Below the pieces are notes generated by a model. It was not told the DNA's origin and searched no databases. It saw nothing but the letters and a program-made list of their open reading frames with translations. This document shows positions 1 to 5,635 of a stretch of DNA of 5,635 nt, in pieces. The stretch covers positions 1 to 5,635 of the forward strand of contig JBFWZG010000181.1 in the NCBI GenBank assembly GCA_050185515.1. The letters are read 5' to 3'. The position numbers and the translations under genes are program-made. How positions within the stretch are numbered: position 1 is the first letter of the stretch; the number at the start of each line of letters is the position of its first letter. Origin of the DNA: JAQSWP01 sp050185515 (GTDB lineage Bacteria; Pseudomonadota; Alphaproteobacteria; Reyranellales; JAQSWP01).

Positions 1-1445
1 CCGGCCACGACGCCGTCGCCGCTCGCGCCAACATGCCGCGTCTCGACGAAATTCCGTTCGATTCCCGGCACCGCTACATGGCAACGCTGAATGTCCGCGG
101 ACCGCAGGGACCGGTCGCCTACGTCAAGGGCGCACCGGAACGGCTCCTCGCCATGTGCGCGCTGGAGGCGACCGCGAATGGCGAACAGCCGCCCGACCAC
201 GACGCCTGGAACAGACAGGTCGAGATCCTGGCCGCGCGGGGCCAGCGCGTCATCGCCCTGGCGCGGCGGAAACTGGAGAGCGACGAACGAGATCTGACGC
301 CGGCCGCCGTCGAGCAAGGTCTCACGGTGCTGGGTCTGGTGGGGCTGATCGACCCGCCGCGCCCCGAAGCGATCGCCGCCGTCGCCGAATGCAAGGCCGC
401 CGGAATCCAGGTCAAGATGATCACCGGCGACCACGGTGCAACGGCGCGCGCCATCGCCGCACAGCTCGGGATTGCCGAAGATCCGCGGGCGGTCACCGGC
501 CAGGAACTTGACGCCCTTGAGGAATCGGGATTCCACCAGAAAGCGCGCGAGGCTGTCGTTTTTGCCCGGACCAGCCCCGAACACAAGCTGCGGTTGGTGC
601 AATCGCTGCAGGCTGGCGGCGGCGTCATCGCCATGACGGGCGACGGCGTGAACGACGCGCCGGCGCTCAAGCGGGCCGATGTCGGCGTCGCCATGGGCGG
701 GAAGGGCACCGAAGCAGCCAAGGAGGCCAGCGAAATGGTGCTGGCCGACGACAACTTCGCCTCGATCGTCGCCGCCGTCCGCGAGGGCCGGACCGTTTAC
801 GACAACCTTACCAAGGTAATCGCCTGGACCCTGCCAACCAATGGCGGCGAAGCCCTGACGATCATCCTCGCCATCCTGCTGGGCTTGACCTTGCCCGTGA
901 CGCCGATCCAGATCCTGTGGATCAACATGGTGACCGCCGTGGCGCTGGGCCTGACGCTTGCATTCGAGCCGGCCGAGGCCGGCGTCATGCGCCGCCCCGC
1001 CCGCCCCCCAAAGCAGAAATTGCTTTCCGGCCGCCTGCTATGGCGCATCACCTTCGTATCCGCGCTCATGGTTGCCGGCACTTTCGGCATCTATAACTGG
1101 GCAATCGAGCGCGGCCTGTCGCTGGAGACCGCACGCACCATGGCGGTGAACACGCTGGTCACGATGGAGATCTTCTATCTGTTCAGCGTGCGCTACGTAC
1201 ACGGCACGTCGATGACCTGGCAGGGCGTCCTCGGAACGCGCGCCGTGCTGATCGGCGTCGCGATCGTGGTGGCGGCCCAGTTCGCGTTCACCTACCTGCC
1301 ACCGCTTCAGGCGGTCTTCGACAGCCGGCCGGTTGGCTTCGCCGACGGGCTGGCAATCTTCGGCGTCGGCGCCGCTCTGCTCGTCCTGTCGGAAATCGAG
1401 AAGCGGGCCGCCTTGCTGCTGCAGCGACGAAGACCGGTCTCCTGA
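1..1445 (+). CDS. Cation-transporting P-type ATPase (P2-like), C-terminal part, cut by left window edge
   Basis: This is an inner-membrane pump that couples ATP hydrolysis to cation transport. The frame is open from base 3 to a TGA at 1443-1445, so the ATG at 33 is internal; about 480 C-terminal residues are present. The A-domain, TM1-4 and the phosphorylated DKTGT lie outside the window. Numbering from the Met at 33: end of the N-domain with KGAPERLL (32-39); P-domain with TGD (131-133) and the hinge motif TGDGVNDAP (202-210); then six predicted membrane segments (about 264-287, 289-311, 333-355, 367-388, 401-421, 436-454), as in P2 ATPases. Aligned by eye to SERCA, the ion ligands in TM5 (N270, E273), TM6 (N298, T301) and TM8 (E379) are kept, but the TM6 Asp is Ala302. 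The family call is firm; the transported ion cannot be read from the sequence, and classical Ca2+ transport is doubtful. It converges with the antiporter gene and I see no clear terminator between them. Confidence 0.95.
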   Translation, partial: GHDAVAARANMPRLDEIPFDSRHRYMATLNVRGPQGPVAYVKGAPERLLAMCALEATANGEQPPDHDAWNRQVEILAARGQRVIALARRKLESDERDLTPAAVEQGLTVLGLVGLIDPPRPEAIAAVAECKAAGIQVKMITGDHGATARAIAAQLGIAEDPRAVTGQELDALEESGFHQKAREAVVFARTSPEHKLRLVQSLQAGGGVIAMTGDGVNDAPALKRADVGVAMGGKGTEAAKEASEMVLADDNFASIVAAVREGRTVYDNLTKVIAWTLPTNGGEALTIILAILLGLTLPVTPIQILWINMVTAVALGLTLAFEPAEAGVMRRPARPPKQKLLSGRLLWRITFVSALMVAGTFGIYNWAIERGLSLETARTMAVNTLVTMEIFYLFSVRYVHGTSMTWQGVLGTRAVLIGVAIVVAAQFAFTYLPPLQAVFDSRPVGFADGLAIFGVGAALLVLSEIEKRAALLLQRRRPVS

Positions 1446-1476
1446 CTGGACCGATCCGAACGATGGTGTCTCGCGT

Positions 1477-3201
1477 TCAGGGAGGCGTCCGCTCTTCCGT
1501 CTCGATCGGCGGAACTTCTATTCGCTCCGATTCGGCGCCGCCGCAAAGCAGCTCGACCGCCCGGTCGGCGGCATCCTGGAACGGCTCGAGAACCATATCG
1601 GCACCAGCGTGAATCAGGACCTCAGTCTCCGTCAGGCTGTGCGACGCAACGACGACCCGACCGGAGAAACCGGCGGTGCGCGCAAGCTGGATCAGGGTCT
1701 TGCGCGTATCCTCGTGGGTGAGACCGGTGGGATGGATCGGAATCGTCGACACGACCCACTGCGCGCGTGCGAAAGGAAGATCGGCAACGAACTCAGGATC
1801 GGTTGCATCGCCATAATCCGCGTCCATGCCAAGCTCGTGCCAGCGACGGACCGCCAGCGGGTTGAAATCCACGCCAAGCACCCTGATCCCCCGTTTATTC
1901 AGACGAACGCCGATCGCGGTTCCGAAGCGCCCAAGCCCGAAGACGAGCACATCGTACCCTTCCTTCCCGTGTTCGCCGGTATCCGTCGGCTCTCGCGGCG
2001 TACCCGGACGCTCGAACACGTTCAGGAACGACTCGCACCAGCGGTAGAGCTCGTGGGAGTAGGTGATCATGTAGGTCGAAGCCGCGATGGTCACGAGACC
2101 GACCATCGTCACGAGTCCGAGGGCGCCGTCTTCGAGATGGCCGAGCGAAATTCCCATGGCGACGAAGATAAGCGAGAACTCGCTGATTTGGGCCACCGTC
2201 AATCCTGCCAGGAAGCCCGTGCGCTTGCGATAACCCATCGCTCCCATGATGGCGAGCACGATGAGCGGATTGCCGATCAGGACAAAGAGCGAAAGGACGA
2301 TCGCTCCGGTCACATGCGCCCCCAGAAGCGAAAGATCGAGCGCGGCGCCAAGTGCAATGAAGAAGAACAGGAGCAGGAAATCGCGAAGCGGCGCAAGCCG
2401 GGCCGCGATGGTTTCCCGATACGGCGTCGAGGCGAGCGATACGCCGGCCATCAGGCCGCCGACCTCCTTGCCCAGGCCTACGAAATCGCCGATGGCCGCG
2501 AACATCGCTGCCTGGGCGATGGCGAATATCAGCAGCAGTTCGGGCGCGCGTGCCAGCCTTTCCGTCAAGGGATCGGCTACGTACCGCACGAACAGCACAA
2601 CGAGGACGACCAGCGCGGCGCCTGAGCCGAGCACCATTAGGACCGATCCGGAACCGCCATGTCCCTCGCCCGTACCGATTCCGATGGCGGACAGAACGAT
2701 CATCGCCAGAACCACGACCAGGTCCTGAACGATCAGGAATCCCAGCGCGATCTGGCCGTGCAGCGAATCGATCTCGCGCTTATCCGACAGCAGCTTGACG
2801 ATGATGATAGTTGAGGAAAACGTCAGCGCGACGGCCACGTAAAGGCTGGTGACGTGGTCGAGGCCCAGTGCAAGGCAGATCAGATAGCCGAAAATCGATG
2901 TGAAGGCGACCTGACCCAAACCGGTGAGTAGTGCCACCGCCCCCAGCGACCGGACAAGCTTCACGTCCAGCTTGATACCGACCAGGAACAGCAGGATCGC
3001 GATACCGAGTTCAGACAAAAGACCGATCTGCTCGTCGGAGCGTACCACGTCGAGGGCCGACGGTCCGGCGATCAGGCCCACGGCGATGAAACTCACGATC
3101 AGGGGCTGGCGCAGAACCATCCCGAAGATCCCGATCACCGCCGCCATCACGAGCAAGGCAGCCACTTCACCGAAGGCCGACTGAATGATCGCTTCCATCA
3201 T
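1477..3201 (-). CDS. Kef/YbaL-type cation:proton antiporter (CPA2) with TrkA-N domain
   Basis: A predicted inner-membrane K+(or Na+)/H+ antiporter gated by a cytosolic nucleotide-binding domain. With the ATG at 3201 it has 574 residues, close to E. coli KefB/KefC/YbaL (about 560-620). Residues ~10-385 are strongly hydrophobic and form the Na+/H+ exchanger fold, with about 12 segments. They include RQPLIVSFIAVGLIAGPS (31-48), LFLVGIKLD (71-79), TFSSTIIIVKLLSD (127-140) and the conserved QD (159-160). Residues ~416-550 form a Rossmann-type TrkA-N domain with GLGRFG (422-427), an acidic end of the second strand (D445) and GDATDPEF (464-471). No TrkA-C domain follows; a short acidic/proline-rich tail ends the protein. 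The frame can be extended to a TTG at 3276, but those 25 residues are polar and lack a ribosome site. ATGs at 3201 and 3198 are preferred; a weak GGA lies 8 nt before the first. It is divergent from the usp gene. Substrate and any glutathione control are not determinable here. Confidence 0.93.
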   Translation of the reverse strand: MMEAIIQSAFGEVAALLVMAAVIGIFGMVLRQPLIVSFIAVGLIAGPSALDVVRSDEQIGLLSELGIAILLFLVGIKLDVKLVRSLGAVALLTGLGQVAFTSIFGYLICLALGLDHVTSLYVAVALTFSSTIIIVKLLSDKREIDSLHGQIALGFLIVQDLVVVLAMIVLSAIGIGTGEGHGGSGSVLMVLGSGAALVVLVVLFVRYVADPLTERLARAPELLLIFAIAQAAMFAAIGDFVGLGKEVGGLMAGVSLASTPYRETIAARLAPLRDFLLLFFFIALGAALDLSLLGAHVTGAIVLSLFVLIGNPLIVLAIMGAMGYRKRTGFLAGLTVAQISEFSLIFVAMGISLGHLEDGALGLVTMVGLVTIAASTYMITYSHELYRWCESFLNVFERPGTPREPTDTGEHGKEGYDVLVFGLGRFGTAIGVRLNKRGIRVLGVDFNPLAVRRWHELGMDADYGDATDPEFVADLPFARAQWVVSTIPIHPTGLTHEDTRKTLIQLARTAGFSGRVVVASHSLTETEVLIHAGADMVLEPFQDAADRAVELLCGGAESERIEVPPIETEERTPP

Positions 3202-3259
3202 GCGGAAAATCCGGTCCGACCCGCGCTCCCCATTGTCGCGTCCATCATCCCAAACCCAT

Positions 3260-3288
3260 CTGACATTGCAGTCCAATCGGACTAAGGT
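3260..3288 (+). promoter_or_regulatory. Candidate sigma70-type promoter for the usp gene
   Basis: CTGACA (3260-3265, 5 of 6 to TTGACA) is followed by exactly 17 bp and then TAAGGT (3283-3288, 3 of 6 to TATAAT but keeping the key T, A and final T). This would start transcription near 3295, about 70 nt before the usp ATG. The match is visible in the sequence; promoter activity is inference, and the weak -10 suggests either low activity or dependence on an activator. Confidence 0.35.
3270..3283. repeat. Small inverted repeat inside the candidate usp promoter
   Basis: AGTCC (3270-3274), AATC, GGACT (3279-3283) form a perfect 5-bp inverted repeat with a 4-bp centre. It lies between the proposed -35 and -10 hexamers of the usp promoter, a typical place for a repressor or MerR-like operator. 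It also lies upstream of the divergent antiporter gene, so one bound protein could affect both. A 5-bp arm is short enough to occur by chance. Confidence 0.3.
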
Positions 3289-3352
3289 AGCGCGATCGGA
3301 CGGTCCCGGCAGCGATTATCGCCGCTCAACGCAGCCTTTCCGAAGGCGGAAT

Positions 3353-3367
3353 ATGCGAAAGTCATGA
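3353..3367 (+). other. Four-codon mini-ORF (MRKS) overlapping the usp start
   Basis: ATG (3353) begins a four-codon frame whose TGA (3365-3367) overlaps the usp ATG (3364) as ATGA. The purine-rich AAGGCGGA at 3343-3350 is better spaced for this ATG than for the usp ATG, which has it 13 nt away. The mini-ORF might load ribosomes that then reinitiate at usp, or might be accidental. No function for the peptide is implied. Confidence 0.25.
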
Positions 3368-4224
3368 AGAGAATTATCGTAGCGACCGACTTTTCCGAAC
3401 GATCCGACCGCGCGCTGCGCCGCGCGACGCTGCTGGCAAGGCGATCCGGTGCGGATATTCTTCTCGCCCATTTCGTTGACGACGATCAGCCGGCAAATGT
3501 CATCGAGAGCGCGCGCAAGTCGGCGACCGACCTGTTGCGCGATCAGGCCGCGACCGTCAGCCTCATGGATGGCGTCGCCTGCAAGTCCCTCGTCCTGGTC
3601 GCCACCCCGTCAGCCGGTATTCTCGAGGCCACGCAGTCCTACACACCCGATCTGATCGTCCTCGGGCGCAATCGCCGGCAGCCGCTACGCGAGTCGTTCG
3701 TCGGGACCACGGCCGAACGGATCATCCGCGCCGCTACCTGCCCGGTTCTCGTAGCCAAGGCGCCCCCGGTCGGCCCCTATCGCCGCATCTTGCTTGCAGC
3801 CGATCTGTCCGATGGCTGTCGCATGGCGTTCGAGAGCTTCGCCGCAATCGAATTAGCTGGAGATGCGAAAGTGTCCGCGCTGCATGTTTGCGACGCGCCG
3901 GCAACTGCGCTAGCCATGAGCCGCATGCTGCCGCCGGAGGTCATGCAGCGCCATCTGGGGCAGGAGCGCGAGGCCGCCGAGCGCGCGCTGCAGGCGTTTA
4001 CCGACGGCTTGAACGTTCCGATCGACGAGCGCATCGTCCGTCAGGAGGGTGCCAATCCGGCAGGCTCTATCCTCGAGGTGGCGGAGAAAATCGGAGCGGG
4101 ACTCATCGTCGCCGGTACGCGCGGGCGGAGCGGGCTGGGCAAGTTGCTGCTGGGCAGTGTCGTGGCCGAGATCCTGCGAGAAGCGCAAGTCGATGTCCTC
4201 GTGGCGCCGCCGAGGCGGCCATAG
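3364..4224 (+). CDS. Tandem-domain universal stress protein (UspA family)
   Basis: A soluble cytoplasmic stress protein of 286 residues made of two Usp domains, about 1-133 and 138-283, each the usual ~140 residues. Such proteins usually bind ATP or AMP and help cells survive starvation, hypoxia or oxidative stress; the exact role here is unknown. Each domain begins with the first strand and its Asp (RIIVATDFS with D9; RILLAADLS with D147). The second domain has the full nucleotide-binding motif G-2x-G-9x-G-S/T: G251, G254, G264, S265. The first has G101, R104, G114, T115, so one glycine is replaced by Arg. There is no signal peptide or membrane segment. The start at 3364 fits the family N-terminus directly; a GAAAG just upstream and AAGGCGGA 13 nt upstream are the only ribosome-site candidates. 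It is divergent from the antiporter and lies 138 bp before katG on the same strand, so it could be cotranscribed with katG, although katG appears to have its own control region. Confidence 0.95.
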   Translation: MKRIIVATDFSERSDRALRRATLLARRSGADILLAHFVDDDQPANVIESARKSATDLLRDQAATVSLMDGVACKSLVLVATPSAGILEATQSYTPDLIVLGRNRRQPLRESFVGTTAERIIRAATCPVLVAKAPPVGPYRRILLAADLSDGCRMAFESFAAIELAGDAKVSALHVCDAPATALAMSRMLPPEVMQRHLGQEREAAERALQAFTDGLNVPIDERIVRQEGANPAGSILEVAEKIGAGLIVAGTRGRSGLGKLLLGSVVAEILREAQVDVLVAPPRRP

Positions 4225-4252
4225 AGCAGCGAACCACGCATTGGGGTGAGCA

Positions 4253-4273
4253 TTGATCGATTCAGTCGATCAA
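4253..4273. promoter_or_regulatory. Perfect 8-bp inverted repeat upstream of katG, candidate LysR/OxyR-type operator
   Basis: TTGATCGA (4253-4260), TTCAG, TCGATCAA (4266-4273) form a perfect dyad. Within it lie ATC-N9-GAT and T-N11-A, the spacing of LysR-family boxes, and ATCG-N7-CGAT, which has the spacing of the OxyR half-site unit ATAG-N7-CTAT. It sits about 90 nt before katG, and OxyR, a LysR-family activator, controls katG in many proteobacteria. No T-tract follows on the + strand, so it does not look like an intrinsic terminator for usp. The regulator's identity is inference. Confidence 0.45.
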
Positions 4274-4294
4274 AAATTTCCGAACAATCAATTA

Positions 4295-4300
4295 TACAAT
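4295..4300 (+). promoter_or_regulatory. Candidate -10 element of the katG promoter
   Basis: TACAAT matches TATAAT at 5 of 6 positions and lies in a locally AT-rich stretch of the usp-katG spacer. The position 17 bp upstream (4272-4277, AAAAAT) has no TTGACA-like hexamer and abuts the inverted repeat at 4253-4273. A good -10 without a -35, next to a dyad, is what an activator-dependent promoter looks like. The transcript would start near 4307 and have a leader of about 55 nt. Confidence 0.35.
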
Positions 4301-4349
4301 CGGAGTCATGGCACTAGAGTCTACCGTGTTCATCCAAGCCATCGCCAAC

Positions 4350-4355
4350 GGAGGA
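4350..4355 (+). promoter_or_regulatory. Shine-Dalgarno sequence of katG
   Basis: GGAGGA, 7 nt before the ATG at 4363, is the strongest ribosome-binding site in the window. It fixes the katG start and suggests efficient translation once the gene is transcribed. Confidence 0.85.
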
Positions 4356-4362
4356 GACAGAC

Positions 4363-5635
4363 ATGGACACGCGAAGCGACGACAAGGATTCCGGCAAATG
4401 TCCGTTCGGACATGGCAGCGCGCCGACCCGCCGCACCAACCGGGACTGGTGGCCCAACCAGCTCGATGTCAGCCGACTGAACCAGCACGCGCCGCGCTCC
4501 AGCCCGATGGGCAAGGACTTCGATTACGCCAAAGCGTTCAAGAGCCTCGATCTCGACGCGGTGATCAAGGACCTGCACGCGCTGATGACCGATTCGCAGG
4601 AGTGGTGGCCGGCCGATTTCGGCCATTACGGCGGGCTGTTCATCCGCCTCGCCTGGCATAGCGCCGGCACCTATCGCGTCACCGACGGCCGCGGCGGCGC
4701 CGGCGGCGGGCAGCAGCGTTTCGCACCGCTGAACTCGTGGCCCGACAACGCCAATCTCGACAAGGCGCGACGCCTGCTGTGGCCGATCAAGCAGAAATAC
4801 GGCGCCGCCCTGTCATGGGCCGACCTCTACGTGCTGGTCGGCAACGTCGCGTTGGAATCGATGGGCTTCAAGACCTTCGGCTTCGCCGGGGGCCGCGCCG
4901 ACACCTGGGAGCCCGAGGAGCTCTACTGGGGACCGGAAGGCACCTGGCTGGGCGACGAACGCTACAGCGGCGAGCGGCAGCTGCAGAACCCGCTGGGGGC
5001 GGTCCAGATGGGCCTGATCTACGTCAATCCCGAAGGCCCGAACGGCAATCCCGATCCGGTCGCCGCCGCCCGCGACATCCGCGAGACTTTCGCGCGCATG
5101 GCGATGAACGATGAGGAAACCGTGGCGCTGATCGCCGGCGGCCACAGCTTCGGCAAGACGCATGGCGCGGGCGATCCCTCGCTGATCGGGCCCGAGCCGG
5201 AGGGTTCGGCGATCGAGGACCAGGGGTTGGGCTGGAAAAGCAGGCACGGCACCGGCTTCGGCGCCGACGCCATCACCGGCGGGCCGGAAGTCACCTGGAC
5301 GCAGACGCCGACCAGATGGAGCAACCATTTCTTCGACAATCTGTTCAAGTACGAATGGGAGCTGACCACGAGTCCGGCCGGCGCCAAGCAGTGGAGGGCG
5401 AAGAACGCTCCGGCGGACGTGCCCGATGCCTTCGATAAGACGAAGAAGCACGTGCCGACCATGCTGACCACCGACCTGTCGCTGCGCTTCGATCCGGCCT
5501 ACGAGAAGATCTCGCGTCGCTTCCATGAGCACCCGGAGGAGTTCGCCGACGCCTTCGCCCGCGCCTGGTACAAGCTGACGCATCGCGACATGGGCCCGAT
5601 CCAGCGCTACCTCGGCAAGCTGGTGCCGAAGGAAA
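4363..5635 (+). CDS. katG: Catalase-peroxidase KatG, N-terminal part, cut by right window edge
   Basis: A bifunctional haem b enzyme that dismutates H2O2 and also acts as a peroxidase; usually cytoplasmic, and no signal peptide is seen. The window holds 424 codons with no stop, against a usual length of ~720-750, so almost the whole N-terminal catalytic domain is present and the C-terminal domain is missing. Distal haem residues are R95, W98 and H99 in RLAWHSAGTYR. W98, Y220 (LIYVNPEGPNG) and M246 (RMAMND) can form the Met-Tyr-Trp crosslink needed for catalase activity. Proximal residues are H261 (GGHSFGKTHG), W312 and D371 (TTDLSLR). All are intact. G306 aligns with M. tuberculosis Ser315. 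The early CPFGHG (13-18) is common in bacterial KatGs. The start is set by GGAGGA 7 nt upstream. It lies 138 bp after usp, with a dyad and -10-like element between. The frame is clear by reading codons from 4363; long frames on the opposite strand are shadows of its GC-rich codons. Confidence 0.97.
   Translation, partial: MDTRSDDKDSGKCPFGHGSAPTRRTNRDWWPNQLDVSRLNQHAPRSSPMGKDFDYAKAFKSLDLDAVIKDLHALMTDSQEWWPADFGHYGGLFIRLAWHSAGTYRVTDGRGGAGGGQQRFAPLNSWPDNANLDKARRLLWPIKQKYGAALSWADLYVLVGNVALESMGFKTFGFAGGRADTWEPEELYWGPEGTWLGDERYSGERQLQNPLGAVQMGLIYVNPEGPNGNPDPVAAARDIRETFARMAMNDEETVALIAGGHSFGKTHGAGDPSLIGPEPEGSAIEDQGLGWKSRHGTGFGADAITGGPEVTWTQTPTRWSNHFFDNLFKYEWELTTSPAGAKQWRAKNAPADVPDAFDKTKKHVPTMLTTDLSLRFDPAYEKISRRFHEHPEEFADAFARAWYKLTHRDMGPIQRYLGKLVPKE

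Noticed and set aside
119..754. 211-codon - strand frame opposite the P-type ATPase
   Set aside because: It is antisense to the conserved P-domain and its translation is Ser/Ala/Arg-rich low-complexity sequence, typical of a shadow.
1426..1480. Terminator between the convergent ATPase and antiporter genes
   Set aside because: Only a short palindrome (GACCGGTC) near the end of the ATPase gene is visible; there is no stable GC stem followed by a T-tract on either strand.
1333..2625. Long + strand open frame (about 430 codons) opposite the antiporter gene
   Set aside because: It is antisense to a protein with a clear exchanger and TrkA-N sequence; its product is rich in charged residues with no recognisable domain, as expected for a mirror frame of a GC-rich membrane gene.
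3199..3276. N-terminal extension of the antiporter to a TTG start at 3276
   Set aside because: The added 25 residues are polar and unlike family N-termini, no ribosome site precedes the TTG, and two adjacent ATGs (3201, 3198) sit just before the first membrane segment.
3315..3320. GATAAT on the - strand as the antiporter -10 element
   Set aside because: The hexamer is good, but no -35-like sequence lies 16-18 bp upstream and it is more than 100 nt from the start codon; too weak to list as a feature.
4206..4219. GC-rich hairpin GCCGCC-GA-GGCGGC at the end of usp as a terminator
   Set aside because: The loop is only two bases, it lies inside the coding sequence, and no T-run follows; it is more simply explained by Arg/Pro codons.
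4308..4661. 117-codon + frame starting in the katG leader
   Set aside because: It overlaps katG in another frame, its product is Arg/Pro/Gln-rich with no domain, and the strong Shine-Dalgarno sequence serves the katG ATG at 4363.
4813..5583. 256-codon - strand open frame opposite katG
   Set aside because: It lies wholly antisense to unmistakable KatG codons, has no ribosome site that I can see, and resembles no family; it is a GC-rich shadow frame.

Overview
The window looks like a piece of a GC-rich proteobacterial chromosome. The codons favour G or C in third position throughout, and the general look of the KatG and Kef-type proteins makes an alphaproteobacterium the most likely source; this taxonomic guess is inference only. 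It holds four protein genes, two of them cut by the window edges. I see no tRNA, rRNA, CRISPR array, insertion sequence or phage gene.

Layout: (1) Positions 1-1445, + strand: the C-terminal part of a P2-type cation-transporting ATPase, running in from the left edge. (2) Positions 1477-3201, - strand: a complete Kef-type (CPA2) cation:proton antiporter with a C-terminal NAD-binding TrkA-N domain. It converges on the ATPase gene with a 31-bp gap. (3) Positions 3202-3363: a divergent intergenic region with a plausible promoter and a small inverted repeat. (4) Positions 3364-4224, + strand: a tandem-domain universal stress protein. (5) Positions 4225-4362: an AT-richer leader with an 8-bp perfect inverted repeat of LysR/OxyR-like geometry, a -10-like element and a strong Shine-Dalgarno sequence. 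(6) Positions 4363-5635, + strand: the N-terminal ~424 residues of the catalase-peroxidase KatG, running off the right edge.

As a set, the genes read as a stress and ion-homeostasis neighbourhood: a P-type cation pump, a nucleotide-gated K+/H+-type antiporter, an ATP-binding-type Usp and a peroxide-detoxifying haem enzyme. The strands alternate and there are substantial intergenic regions, so they are not one operon. Any shared regulation would have to come from a common regulator. None of the four families is new. The points worth a second look are the altered TM6 ion-site motif of the ATPase, the unequal nucleotide motifs of the two Usp domains, the katG upstream dyad, and the Gly in KatG at the position of M. 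tuberculosis Ser315. I do not see a convincing undescribed system here.
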